Shown here: in pieces, positions 54,059 through 63,788 of the stretch
Layout: the number at the start of each line of letters is the position of its first letter
Numbering within the stretch: position 1 is the first letter of the stretch
From: Bacillus paramycoides
GTDB taxonomy: Bacteria; Bacillota; Bacilli; Bacillales; Bacillaceae_G
Length of the DNA: 64,000 nucleotides
Direction: 5' to 3'
NCBI RefSeq assembly: GCF_001884235.1
Contig: NZ_MAOI01000107.1
Location: 90,435 to 154,434 of the forward strand
Program-made: the position numbers and the translations under genes
The notes under the pieces: model-generated
Databases searched by the model: none
What the model was told of the DNA's origin: nothing
Seen by the model: the letters and a program-made list of their open reading frames with translations, nothing else

Positions 54059-54097
54059 TTTATGCAAAATGGAATAACGCATGCGAAAATGCATAAA
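54059..54097 (+). promoter_or_regulatory. Inverted-repeat enhancer (UAS) upstream of patD
   Basis: TTATGCAAAA and AAAATGCATAAA form an inverted pair about 27 bp apart, with a central CGCATGCG palindrome. The half-sites share ATGCA(A/T) with the palindrome at 49660. The site lies 60 nt upstream of the -24 element. Confidence 0.65.
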
Positions 54098-54156
54098 TTT
54101 TTTGTTGATTTTAAGAAAATAGTCAGTCTTTGTATGATTCCTTTACACTTTAAATA

Positions 54157-54172
54157 TTGGCATGAAAATTGC
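54157..54172 (+). promoter_or_regulatory. Sigma-54 (SigL) promoter of patD-patA
   Basis: TTGGCATG-AAAA-TTGC matches the -24/-12 consensus with one mismatch and lies about 42 nt before the gene. Confidence 0.88.
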
Positions 54173-54213
54173 TTATAAATATATAAACGATCGATAAAGG
54201 GGGATTCAAGATA

Positions 54214-55707
54214 GTGCTAGATTTAAAAATGTATGTAAACGGTGAATGGAGAGAGTCTAGTAATCAAGAGAAAAGAACGATTATTAACCCTGCGAATGGC
54301 AAGGGTATAGCATATGCACCTGAGGGAACAATCGAGGATGCAAAATACGCGATAGAAGTAGCAAGAGCGACTTTCGATAGTGGAATTTGGTCAGAAACAT
54401 CCACTGCTGAAAGGGCATCATATTTATTTAAAATAGCAGATGAAATTGATAAAAATATGGAAGAATTAGCGCATCTTGAAACAATGGATAATGGAAAAAC
54501 ATACCGTGAGGCAGAAGGAGATATTGGAGATGCAGCGGCTTGTTTTCGTTATTACGCCGGATTGATTACAAAGCCAGATGGGCAAACATATCATGTAGCC
54601 GATCCGATACAAGCGATGGTTGTAAGAGAGCCAGTTGGTGTTTGTGGATTAATTGTTCCATGGAATTATCCGCTATTGATGAGTGTATGGAAAATTGCAC
54701 CTGCTTTAGCAGCTGGAAATACAATTGTGTTTAAACCTTCTGAAGTGACACCAATCACTGCAACAAAGCTATTCGAAATCCTTGAAAAAGTAGGGCTACC
54801 AAAAGGGGTTGCCAATATGGTAATGGGGGCAGGTCCAATAGTAGGAAATGAAATTGCAGCGAGTCATAAAGTGGATATGATTTCCTTTACGGGTGGAACA
54901 AAAACAGGTAAACACATTATGAGAACAGCGGCAGATAATATGAAAAAGGTTTCGTTAGAACTTGGAGGGAAATCCCCAAATATTATTTTTGCAGATGCAG
55001 ATTTTGAGACTGCTATTGATTATGCTTTGTTTGGTATTTATGCAGGTAGCGGACAAGTATGTTCAGCAGGATCAAGAATCCTCGTAGAAGAAAATATTTA
55101 CGATAAATTTGTTAATAGTTTTGTAGAGCGAGCACAGCAAATTAAAGTTGGACCTGGTGATAATCCAGAATCAGAAATGGGGCCACTTGTAAGTCAAGAA
55201 CATATGGAAAAAGTATTAAGCTACATTGAAATTGGGAAAGACGAAGGCGCAGACATTGCTTGCGGTGGTAGACGGATAACGGAGGGTGGAAAAGGCGATG
55301 GTTTCTTTATTGAACCAACGGTCTTTGTCAATGTAAAACCGGAGATGCGCATTGTACAAGAAGAAATTTTCGGTCCTGTTGTAGTAATTCAAAAGTTTAA
55401 AGGTGAACAGGAAGCAATTGAGTTGGCCAATGGTACAGATTATGGCTTGGCTGGAGGAGTATTTACAGTTGATGGTGCAAAAGCGATGCGCGTGATTCGT
55501 AAACTTCGCGCAGGAATTACGTGGATTAATAGTTATCATCCAACATACAATGAGGCACCTTGGGGTGGATATAAGCAAAGTGGTATTGGGCGTAGCCTAG
55601 GAACGTTTGGTTTAGAAGAATTTCAAGAAATTAAGCAGATTAATATAAATCTAGAAGTAGAACCTATTGGCTGGTTTGCAAATAAAAAAAATGTAGGGGT
55701 GAATTAG
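54214..55707 (+). CDS. PatD-like gamma-aminobutyraldehyde dehydrogenase
   Basis: A 497-aa NAD-dependent aldehyde dehydrogenase. The cofactor region is VPWNYPLLMSVWKIAPALAA, the general base is Glu249 in LELGGKSPN and the nucleophile is Cys283 in GQVCSAGSR; EEIFGPVV and NSYHPTYNEAPWGGYKQSG follow. The last block is the amino-/betaine-aldehyde dehydrogenase type. Context with PatA suggests oxidation of 4-aminobutanal to GABA. The GTG start is about 10 nt after AAAGGGGG. patA starts directly at its stop. Confidence 0.88.
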   Translation: MLDLKMYVNGEWRESSNQEKRTIINPANGKGIAYAPEGTIEDAKYAIEVARATFDSGIWSETSTAERASYLFKIADEIDKNMEELAHLETMDNGKTYREAEGDIGDAAACFRYYAGLITKPDGQTYHVADPIQAMVVREPVGVCGLIVPWNYPLLMSVWKIAPALAAGNTIVFKPSEVTPITATKLFEILEKVGLPKGVANMVMGAGPIVGNEIAASHKVDMISFTGGTKTGKHIMRTAADNMKKVSLELGGKSPNIIFADADFETAIDYALFGIYAGSGQVCSAGSRILVEENIYDKFVNSFVERAQQIKVGPGDNPESEMGPLVSQEHMEKVLSYIEIGKDEGADIACGGRRITEGGKGDGFFIEPTVFVNVKPEMRIVQEEIFGPVVVIQKFKGEQEAIELANGTDYGLAGGVFTVDGAKAMRVIRKLRAGITWINSYHPTYNEAPWGGYKQSGIGRSLGTFGLEEFQEIKQININLEVEPIGWFANKKNVGVN

Positions 55708-57090
<1,383 letters not shown>

Positions 57091-57166
57091 TTTTCGCATA
57101 AGGTTATATGTGAATTCAAACGAGTGAAACTATCATTGAATAGATTTACTGATATTTTATTAAAGG

Positions 57167-57199
57167 AAGGCAGTGTAACGAAAGTTACACTGCCTTTTT
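57167..57199 (+). terminator. Terminator after patA
   Basis: A perfect 13-bp stem AAGGCAGTGTAAC around a GAAA tetraloop, followed by TTTTT. Confidence 0.93.
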
Positions 57200-57237
57200 A
57201 TTACAAATTATATTGTAAGTATTTACATATAATTTGC

Positions 57238-57267
57238 CTTAGTGTACTATTTAACTAATACACTAAG
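57238..57267 (+). promoter_or_regulatory. Inverted-repeat operator of the GntR regulator
   Basis: CTTAGTGTA and TACACTAAG form a perfect 9-bp inverted repeat with a 12-bp spacer, ending 14 nt before the GntR start. It resembles the AGTGTA-n-TACACT site reported for YtrA. Confidence 0.75.
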
Positions 57268-57281
57268 ACAGGAGGGAAGAA

Positions 57282-57662
57282 ATGAAAATAGAGTTTTCTC
57301 CAAATACACCAATTTACATTCAAGTAATGGAATACATAAAAAAGGAAATTGTAACAGGACATTTATTGCCTGGTGATAAAATTTCCTCCGTACGTGAATT
57401 AGCGAGTGAATTACAAGTGAATCCGAATACGATTCAGCGTACATTTCAAGAGCTGGAACGGGATGGGGTTGTTGTTACACGTAGAGGAATGGGACGATAT
57501 GTAACGAATGAAGGGGAGAAAATTATGGAGCTGCGCAAAGACATGGCGAAAGAATTGCTTCATTCCTTTATAGATGGAATGGACAATTTAGGTTTTTCAG
57601 AAGAAGAAATTCTTTCGATTCTTCGTTCTTCATTAAGTGAGAAAAGGGAGGAGAGCGAATGA
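57282..57662 (+). CDS. YtrA-subfamily GntR repressor
   Basis: A 126-aa GntR regulator with only the winged-helix domain and a short dimerisation tail, as in YtrA. Key segments are IYIQVMEYIKKEIVTGHL, LPGDKISSVRELASELQVN and PNTIQRTFQELERDGVV. GGAGGG precedes the start. Its stop overlaps the start of the first ABC ATPase by 4 nt. It probably represses its own operon through the inverted repeat upstream. YtrA-type systems respond to wall-active antibiotics in B. subtilis. Confidence 0.9.
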   Translation: MKIEFSPNTPIYIQVMEYIKKEIVTGHLLPGDKISSVRELASELQVNPNTIQRTFQELERDGVVVTRRGMGRYVTNEGEKIMELRKDMAKELLHSFIDGMDNLGFSEEEILSILRSSLSEKREESE

Positions 57663-58357
57663 CAGAGCTATTAAAAATAGAAGACTTATGGAAGAAATAT
57701 GGATTGAAAGCAGTAATCCGTGAGTTAAACATAGAGATTACAGAAGGGAAAATTATTGGGCTCGTTGGAGATAACGGGAGCGGGAAAACGACGTTATTGA
57801 AAATGATTGCGGGCTTACAACATCCTTCTGAAGGTAGCATTACCATTAACGGTAAAAAAGTTGGGTTAGAGACGAAAGAAATCGTTTCATTTTTGCCAGA
57901 TAAGCCGATATTTGAAGAATGGATGACTGTAAAAGATGCTTTATTTTTCTATCGGGATTTTTATAAAGAATTTGATATTCAAAAAGCGGTAGATACGATA
58001 GTTGAATTTAAAATACCGCTAGAAGAAAGAATTACAGCATTATCAAAAGGAATGATTGAGAAGCTGCAAATTATATTAACATTTTCACGAAAAGCTAAGT
58101 TGTATGTTCTAGACGAGCCACTCGGTGGTATAGATCTTGTTTCTAGAGAACATGTATTGGAACTTATCCTTAAATTTTACAGAGAAGATTGCACGATGCT
58201 TATCTCAACTCATTTAATAGAAGAAATCGAGAATATATTTGATGAAGTGATTTTTTTGAAAGATGGAGAAATGATTTTGTATGAAAATGTAGAAGAGCTA
58301 CGATTTCAAAGGGGTAAGGCGGTACATGAGCTGTTTAAGGAGGTCTATGAGAAATGA
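57659..58357 (+). CDS. ABC transporter ATPase (YtrB-like)
   Basis: A 232-aa ABC ATPase. Walker A is GDNGSGKTT, the signature is degenerate (ALSKGMIEKLQ in place of LSGGQ), Walker B is LYVLDEPLGGID and the switch His lies in ISTHLIEE. The LSKGM signature is typical of YtrB-type and lantibiotic-type exporters. It overlaps the GntR gene and the following permease gene by 4 nt each, so these three are tightly coupled. Confidence 0.9.
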   Translation: MTELLKIEDLWKKYGLKAVIRELNIEITEGKIIGLVGDNGSGKTTLLKMIAGLQHPSEGSITINGKKVGLETKEIVSFLPDKPIFEEWMTVKDALFFYRDFYKEFDIQKAVDTIVEFKIPLEERITALSKGMIEKLQIILTFSRKAKLYVLDEPLGGIDLVSREHVLELILKFYREDCTMLISTHLIEEIENIFDEVIFLKDGEMILYENVEELRFQRGKAVHELFKEVYEK

Positions 58358-59145
58358 GTCAGCTTTTTCGTTATCTGTATAATTGTAATAAGAGAAAAAT
58401 AGCCATTATTTACTTTGGATTTATTACAGCTTCATTAATTCTTTTATTTAATATGAAGGGAATTTCAGGGGTTAGAATTTCAGAGAGGCAGGATATAATA
58501 ATTATTATATTTTTGATCGTACTAAGTATAACTGGATTTGCAATTCTTCTAACAGGTATATCGTCTTTTCAGAAAATGCTAAAAAACTCTATGCTTCGTT
58601 ATACTTCTATTTCAGCACAAAAGTATATATGTGCAAATATTTTATTTTTTGTACTACTCTTTATGATTTTGCTAGGAATAGGAATCATTTTTCTATATTA
58701 TTTTTCTTTAAATATTTACAAAGGAAAAACAGATTTAGGTGTCCAGCAAGAAATTCACAGTTTATATGATTATGGAATATTACAGCATACGATATCTATT
58801 TTCTTATGGGGACTAGATTTTGTTAATATGCTAGTTTCTATTTATTTGATTATGGTAATTGTAAAACTGTTCAAAATGAAATCATCAATGAGTAAGATCG
58901 TTTGCGTAGTTTTATTCATCGTTTTTGCCGCATTTAATTTGGAAATGATGTCTATCTTTCAGCAAGTAGAAAGGCATGTGTTTGCTATAAATAATATTGG
59001 ATTTATAGATCAAAACGGCTTTTTAAATACATCATTTTATTCTGGTACAGAGATTACGGTTTTAAATCTATGTTTTAATTGTTTATTCACAATTGTATTA
59101 ATAGTAGTTACAGGTCGCATCATCGACAAAAAGCTAGAAGTTTAA
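58354..59145 (+). CDS. ABC transporter permease (first system)
   Basis: A 263-aa membrane protein with about six hydrophobic segments, partner of the ATPase it overlaps. It begins SQLFRYLYNCNKRKIAIIYF and has a polar extracytoplasmic stretch near YYFSLNIYKGKTDLG. No substrate motif is recognised. It is poorly conserved, as usual for this class. The next ATPase gene follows 14 nt after its stop. Confidence 0.82.
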   Translation: MSQLFRYLYNCNKRKIAIIYFGFITASLILLFNMKGISGVRISERQDIIIIIFLIVLSITGFAILLTGISSFQKMLKNSMLRYTSISAQKYICANILFFVLLFMILLGIGIIFLYYFSLNIYKGKTDLGVQQEIHSLYDYGILQHTISIFLWGLDFVNMLVSIYLIMVIVKLFKMKSSMSKIVCVVLFIVFAAFNLEMMSIFQQVERHVFAINNIGFIDQNGFLNTSFYSGTEITVLNLCFNCLFTIVLIVVTGRIIDKKLEV

Positions 59146-59159
59146 AGGGGGAATCATCA

Positions 59160-60062
59160 TTGGGAAATGTAGTAGTGAAATTAGAAAATGTCCGAAAAAA
59201 GATTGGTAGAACAGAAATTATTCGTGGCTTATCATTTGAGGTTCGTGAAGGAGAAGTATACGGGTTCCTTGGGCCGAATGGTAGTGGTAAGACGACGACA
59301 ATTCGTATGATGACAGGTCTTATTTCGATGACAGAAGGTGATATTACAATTTGTGGTCATAGTATTCGTACAGAGCGTGAAAAGGCGTTAGAGCAAATTG
59401 GAGCGATTGTAGAAAATCCTGAACTATATGATTATATGACTGGTATGCAAAACTTAAAGCATTTTGCGAATATGGCAATTACACCTATTAGTAAAGAGCG
59501 CATCGCTGCAATTGTAAAGCTTGTTGAATTAGAGCATGCGATTCATAAAAAGGTGAAAACATACTCACTTGGTATGAAACAACGTTTAGGAATTGCACAG
59601 GCGTTACTTCATCAGCCAAAAATATTAATTTTAGATGAACCGACAAATGGATTAGATCCAGCTGGTATTCGTCAAATTCGTGATTATTTACAACGATTAG
59701 CGAAAGAAGAGAATATTACGGTAATCGTATCGAGCCATTTATTAAGTGAGATTGAATTAATGTGTGATCGCGTTGTTATTATTCAACAAGGTGAGTTTGT
59801 ACAAGAGTATAACTTACATGAACAAGCGAAACATGATGAAACGGTAGTTGTGGCATTTGAAGTAGACCAAGTACAGAAAGCAAATGAAATTATTAAAGGT
59901 AAGGAAAAAGGGAATGTAATTGTAACATCTATAATGAAAGAAGAGATTCCGCAAATTGTAAAACAGTTAGTGCAAGGTGATGTACTTGTGTATGGTGTTA
60001 CAGTCCAAAATAAAACGTTAGAGGATGAATTCTTAGAGATTACTGGGGGAGTGAAAGCGTAA
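59160..60062 (+). CDS. ABC transporter ATPase (BcrA-like, second system)
   Basis: A 300-aa ABC ATPase of the bacitracin/lantibiotic-immunity type. Walker A is GPNGSGKTT, the signature is YSLGMKQRLGIAQAL, Walker B is ILILDEPTNGLDPAG and the switch is VSSHLLSEIE. The TTG at 59160 is 8 nt after AAAGGGGG; longer frames read into the preceding permease gene. The C-terminal 80 residues form an extra domain as in BcrA. It overlaps the next permease start by one base. Confidence 0.9.
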   Translation: MGNVVVKLENVRKKIGRTEIIRGLSFEVREGEVYGFLGPNGSGKTTTIRMMTGLISMTEGDITICGHSIRTEREKALEQIGAIVENPELYDYMTGMQNLKHFANMAITPISKERIAAIVKLVELEHAIHKKVKTYSLGMKQRLGIAQALLHQPKILILDEPTNGLDPAGIRQIRDYLQRLAKEENITVIVSSHLLSEIELMCDRVVIIQQGEFVQEYNLHEQAKHDETVVVAFEVDQVQKANEIIKGKEKGNVIVTSIMKEEIPQIVKQLVQGDVLVYGVTVQNKTLEDEFLEITGGVKA

Positions 60063-60838
60063 TGTTTAAATTAATTCAAAGTGAATTTTTAAAGTTACAT
60101 GCGAAAAAAAGTATGTATATTTTAATAGGTGTAGTTGCAGTGCTAGAGATTTTAGGAGTTTTAGTGATGCTGAAATGGGGAGAAGGAAATGAGTTTAAGG
60201 GATCATATTTAGATTTTGCAAGTTCAGAGATTGGTTTAATTATTTTATTTGCAACAATTTTTGGAATTACAATTGCTTCTCGTACAATTACGGATGAGTT
60301 TCAAAAAGGAACAATTAAGCAATTATTAATTCGTCCAAGAAAAAGAATCATGATTTTATTCTCTAAATATATTTCTGTGTTACTAACGATAACATTTATA
60401 GTATTTGCAGGTATGTTAATTGCAATGATTGTCGGTGCGATTATAATGGATGGTAGTAAAACAGAATTAACGTTAGGAATTGCATTGAAGTCCATTTTGT
60501 ATCAATTACTTTCACCGTTCTTCTTTGCAACACTTGCCTTTTTCTTAGCGAATGTATTTAGAAAGTCTGTATTACCATTAATTATTACATTGTTCTTCTT
60601 TTTCCTACAAAGGCCAATTAAGATGATGCTTATGATGCTTGCAAAAGGCTCCGCAAAATTTGTTGTGCTTTTCCATTTAAATTTAAATGTTTACGATGGC
60701 AATAAATTAATTAATCGTGGTGCAGAACCGCCATTTACAGAATTTACGTTTACAACTTCATTATTACTTGTAGTTGCATATTTTGCAGTATTACTTGTAG
60801 CATCAAGTGTATTATTCCAAAAGCGTGACGTATTATAA
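60062..60838 (+). CDS. ABC-2 type permease (second system)
   Basis: A 258-aa membrane protein with six hydrophobic segments. It begins FKLIQSEFLKLHAKKSMYIL and has the family segment RTITDEFQKGTIKQLLIRP between the second and third helices. This is the BcrB/lantibiotic-immunity permease pattern. It pairs with the BcrA-like ATPase. A strong terminator follows within 3 nt, ending the five-gene operon. Confidence 0.87.
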   Translation: MFKLIQSEFLKLHAKKSMYILIGVVAVLEILGVLVMLKWGEGNEFKGSYLDFASSEIGLIILFATIFGITIASRTITDEFQKGTIKQLLIRPRKRIMILFSKYISVLLTITFIVFAGMLIAMIVGAIIMDGSKTELTLGIALKSILYQLLSPFFFATLAFFLANVFRKSVLPLIITLFFFFLQRPIKMMLMMLAKGSAKFVVLFHLNLNVYDGNKLINRGAEPPFTEFTFTTSLLLVVAYFAVLLVASSVLFQKRDVL

Positions 60839-60840
60839 TA

Positions 60841-60871
60841 TAAAAATCCCCGTGTTAACGGGGATTTTTAT
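60841..60871 (+). terminator. Terminator of the GntR-ABC operon
   Basis: AAAAATCCCCGT pairs with ACGGGGATTTTT around GTTA. Confidence 0.93.
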
Positions 60872-60879
60872 TAACCAGC

Positions 60880-61050
60880 TCATTCTTTAATCCCCCAGTA
60901 TTCTGTGTATTTCAAGCTAGGTAAAATATCGGGTCTATTCCAGCTTTCTTTTGGTTTATATAGTCATTAAGTGCAGCGAATACATATTTACTTAGGAATA
61001 TAATTATAACTAAGTTGAAAAACAGCGATATGGTATATCGAATAAGGTCA
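60880..61050 (-). pseudogene. C-terminal remnant of an AgcS-type alanine symporter
   Basis: On the minus strand the frame reads FNLVIIIFLSKYVFAALNDY, then INQKKAGIDPIFYLA followed by a stop; a shift of one base gives SLKYTEYWGIKE and then a TGA at 60880. This is the last membrane helix and cytoplasmic tail of alanine:cation symporters (K-DY-x-QKKxGxDPIF ... W-GIKE). The rest of the gene is absent. It is a frameshifted, truncated remnant. Confidence 0.65.
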
Positions 61051-61134
61051 TTATTATATAATTTAATAGGTATGTTGTTTGATAGTATTTGAGAAAAATA
61101 GGAAGATTTTCAACTATATTCATATTATAATTTA

Positions 61135-61195
61135 GTTATCCCGCCATTTGTAGGAGATGAGTTGCGCATAAAACAATGATTAAAGTTTTACTTTT
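61135..61195 (-). repeat. Short degenerate bcr-like repeat
   Basis: On the minus strand AAAGTAAAACTTTAATC starts it and ACAAATGGCGGGATAA ends it. These match the two ends of the copy at 36404, with most of the middle missing. It lies just upstream of the CPBP gene. Confidence 0.5.
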
Positions 61196-61218
61196 TACTA
61201 TCTTTGGAGGTGTTCCAT

Positions 61219-62235
61219 ATGCACTATGCATTTTCACGTATAAGACTACGAAGTTTTTTTGGATGGATGATTATAGGAATGTTCCTTACGATGATTCCAT
61301 TAAGTTTGTCAGGAGCTTCTGACAGTACAATAGAATTCATATCACAAATATCTATATTTTTTGTATTTCCACTATTTTGGTTATACGTAAAAACAAATAA
61401 CAATAATGTTGTTTTTAAAAGTTTTTTTGATAAGCCAGGACGTTTACATTGGGGGTTAATTTTATTAGCAACGATAATGGGAATGATTTTTTCAGTTGGC
61501 ATATCCCATATTCAATTTTACATATTAGCACATACTTTACCTAATTTCTTAGTTAGTATGTTAGAAGATGGAAATGTAATTAATACGAGTAACATATATA
61601 TGGTGATATTCAGTTTCATTTCAGCGTGCATTTTAGCACCTATTATGGAAGAAGTTATTTTTAGAGGTTTTTTCTTGCAACGAATGGCTTACAAATGGGG
61701 GATTAAACGAGCTGTTATTATATCGTCACTTATTTTCGGTTTGGGACATTTTGATGTTATTGGTGCTTTTATGTTTGGGGTTATTATGTGCCTTCTTTAC
61801 ATAAAGACAAAGAACATATGGACAAATATTGCGGTACACGCTGTAAACAATCTTATAGCAACTAGTATGCAATTTATAGGCGGAGATGGAAGTGATGCAA
61901 TTTCGATTAAGGAATTACAGGCACAAAGCAATTTATGGATGGGTATTATTTTAGCTATTATCGGTTTATTATGGTTAATTCCTTTTATTTGGAAAAATTG
62001 GCGTGCCGTAAAAGAAGTAGGGGTGCCACCGATTCGTTTAATAAATGAGGAAAAAGTGATGAATTCATCGCAAGGAAATGAAATGTATAGCCAAGTTATA
62101 CTAACAGATAGATTGATGGCGGTGGAACTGCCAGATGAAGCTGTAAACCAACTCAAGTTAGAAGAAAATGAGTATGTAACAGTAGCTGTAGAAGAAGATA
62201 AGATTATTATAAAAAAAGCAGATTATAGGCCATAA
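61219..62235 (+). CDS. CPBP intramembrane protease with AbrB-like C-terminal domain
   Basis: A 338-aa protein. The N-terminal part has about eight membrane segments and the CPBP (Rce1-like) motifs MEEVIFRGFFLQR, FGLGHFDVIG and AVNNLIATS. After a basic loop (FIWKNWRAVKEVG) the last 50 residues form a separate soluble domain: QVILTDRLMAVELPDEAVNQ followed by LKLEENEYVTVAVEE and DKIIIKKA. This matches the swapped-hairpin AbrB/MazE/SpoVT pattern. ATG 61219 is 6 nt after GGAGGTG. The role is unknown; the fusion suggests a membrane-tethered DNA-binding or dimerising module. Confidence 0.8.
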   Translation: MHYAFSRIRLRSFFGWMIIGMFLTMIPLSLSGASDSTIEFISQISIFFVFPLFWLYVKTNNNNVVFKSFFDKPGRLHWGLILLATIMGMIFSVGISHIQFYILAHTLPNFLVSMLEDGNVINTSNIYMVIFSFISACILAPIMEEVIFRGFFLQRMAYKWGIKRAVIISSLIFGLGHFDVIGAFMFGVIMCLLYIKTKNIWTNIAVHAVNNLIATSMQFIGGDGSDAISIKELQAQSNLWMGIILAIIGLLWLIPFIWKNWRAVKEVGVPPIRLINEEKVMNSSQGNEMYSQVILTDRLMAVELPDEAVNQLKLEENEYVTVAVEEDKIIIKKADYRP

Positions 62236-62275
62236 AAAAAGTAGCTCTCCGGTAAAAAAGGAGAGCTATTTTTTA
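62234..62275. terminator. Bidirectional terminator
   Basis: AAAAAAGTAGCTCTCC pairs with GGAGAGCTATTTTTT (one G-U pair). It separates the CPBP gene from the convergent small gene, whose stop it contains. Confidence 0.88.
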
Positions 62276-62455
62276 ATTTGTAATAATTTCTACGCGGAAA
62301 TTATTTCCGTTTTTCACATATTTAATATCTGTAACGATCCGAACCGTTTTTAGAAGTTCAACTTTTTCACCAATTCGAGGGATGGTCGGAACATTGTCCC
62401 AAATGCCAAGCAAATCATCTAATTGTGTTGTTTTTTCATAAAACCAGATTTTCAA
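62273..62455 (-). CDS. Conserved small protein of unknown function (60 aa, TTG start)
   Basis: A 60-aa protein starting at a TTG 7 nt after AGAAAGGGG. It reads KIWFYEKTTQLDDLLGIWDN, then VPTIPRIGEKVELLKTVRIV and TDIKYVKNGNNFRVEIITN. It appears to be a small all-beta domain. No family is recognised. It is a single-gene unit ending in the shared terminator. Confidence 0.65.
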   Translation of the reverse strand: MKIWFYEKTTQLDDLLGIWDNVPTIPRIGEKVELLKTVRIVTDIKYVKNGNNFRVEIITN

Positions 62456-62556
62456 TGTAAGGCCCCTTTCTCGATCTTTATGTATTTTAATACATAATAA
62501 ATCATTTTTATTCTTTTTGTAAGGGGTTTTTTATCTTTTTTATGAATAAAGATGAA

Positions 62557-63009
62557 TTAATCTTCTGGGAAAATATGTTCAATATCAGGAGTAAGAGATA
62601 CTTCTGATAATACGATATGAGAAACTGTTGTTGCATATGAAGAAACATCATTGATAAATTCTTCAAGTTCAACGAGTGAAGGGACAGAAATTTTAACGAT
62701 GTAACATAAGCTCCCTGTTACCCGGTAACAAAAACTTGCAGATGGATAAGATTGAATAAATTGTTGCATACGTGTTGTATCACCATTCTTTAAGGTGATT
62801 TCTAAAATACAGTCTAATACAAGGCCTGCTTTTTTATAATCAATATCAATTGTATATTTTTGAATGACACCTTCATTTTCCAGCTTGCGAACACGTTCTG
62901 TAGTAGAAGGAGCGGATAAGTTTACTCGTTTCGCTAATTCACGCATGGAAAGGCGACTATCATTATATAATTCATTTAAAATTTTACGATCTACACGATC
63001 TAGTTGCAT
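62557..63009 (-). CDS. Lrp/AsnC-family transcriptional regulator
   Basis: A 150-aa regulator. The N-terminal helix-turn-helix is DRKILNELYNDSRLSMRELA followed by KRVNLSAPSTTERVRKLE, and the C-terminal RAM domain has LDCILEITLKNGD and YRVTGSLCYIVKI. It likely responds to an amino acid. GGAGGTA precedes the start. It is divergent from the AhpD-like gene across about 120 nt and may control it. Confidence 0.92.
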   Translation of the reverse strand: MQLDRVDRKILNELYNDSRLSMRELAKRVNLSAPSTTERVRKLENEGVIQKYTIDIDYKKAGLVLDCILEITLKNGDTTRMQQFIQSYPSASFCYRVTGSLCYIVKISVPSLVELEEFINDVSSYATTVSHIVLSEVSLTPDIEHIFPED

Positions 63010-63133
63010 TTGTAAGTATACCTCCAGTAAAATGATGATTTTTGTAAAGAAAAGTTATAAATTAAGATTCATATGAAATGTAAAATATCATTTATTTATT
63101 TTACAATAAAAAGGAAGGAAATAGGAGGGGAAA

Positions 63134-63547
63134 ATGATGGAGAGAATTTCATTATCAACTGTTGGAGAAACAAAGTTTCAAAGATTATTAGGGCATAATC
63201 CGGATATATTACATTCATGGAGTATGCTAGAGGATACATTAAATGAAACAGGTACTCTTTCAAAAGAATTAAAAGAACAGGTGCGAAGAACATTGGCATA
63301 TGGGAATGAATGTCCGTACTGTATGGCAAAGGGCAGACCAGATGACGTGCAAAAAGTTGAAGAGATAAGTGTAGCAGTTACTTTTGCCCATACATTTGTT
63401 CATAATCGTAACGCAATAGATGATCATATGTTTCATGTATTAAAACAATATTGGACGGAAAAAGAAATTGTAGAGCTTTGTGCTTATATTTGTTTTATTA
63501 CTGCTTCACAACAACTTGGCTTTTTGGCACAATTACAGTCAAATTAA
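63134..63547 (+). CDS. AhpD-like / carboxymuconolactone decarboxylase family protein
   Basis: A 137-aa all-helical protein. The redox motif is GNECPYCMAKG (E-C-x2-C) at about residue 58, with a histidine in VAVTFAHTFVHNR, matching AhpD-like peroxidase-associated proteins. It begins ERISLSTVGETKFQRLLG. AGGAGGGG precedes the ATG; a second ATG follows at once. It may act as a thiol antioxidant. The partner is unknown. Confidence 0.85.
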   Translation: MMERISLSTVGETKFQRLLGHNPDILHSWSMLEDTLNETGTLSKELKEQVRRTLAYGNECPYCMAKGRPDDVQKVEEISVAVTFAHTFVHNRNAIDDHMFHVLKQYWTEKEIVELCAYICFITASQQLGFLAQLQSN

Positions 63548-63594
63548 GAAGGGGGAGATGTTATGCTTAATCAAGCAGCACTTATAATGTAGTG

Positions 63595-63648
63595 TAGTGC
63601 TATCCTAAGGGGAAGTAAAAAATTCCTCTTGGTGAATAGCACTATTTT
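63595..63648 (+). terminator. Terminator after the AhpD-like gene
   Basis: TAGTGCTAT (63595-63603) pairs with ATAGCACTA (63636-63644), with an inner stem AAGGGGAA / TTCCTCTT, followed by TTTT. A ribosome site with a 9-codon frame (MLNQAALIM) just upstream at 63563 may be a gene stub. Confidence 0.75.
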
Positions 63649-63788
63649 CATACCGTAAACAGTTGTTTTCTATCTTTTAAAACACTTACAGGAAATTAGT
63701 ATTTTTTTATGTCTTAGTGTAGCTTTGAAATAATACTATTAATATTGATAAATCAACTAAAGAAATTCGCGTTTTGTTGGTGCTACCC

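Noticed and set aside
59079-59159. Extended N-terminus of the second ABC ATPase
   Set aside because: It lies within the preceding permease gene; the TTG at 59160 has AAAGGGGG at 8 nt.
63563-63592. Nine-codon frame MLNQAALIM with a good ribosome site
   Set aside because: Too short to support as a gene and followed at once by a terminator; noted only as a possible gene stub.
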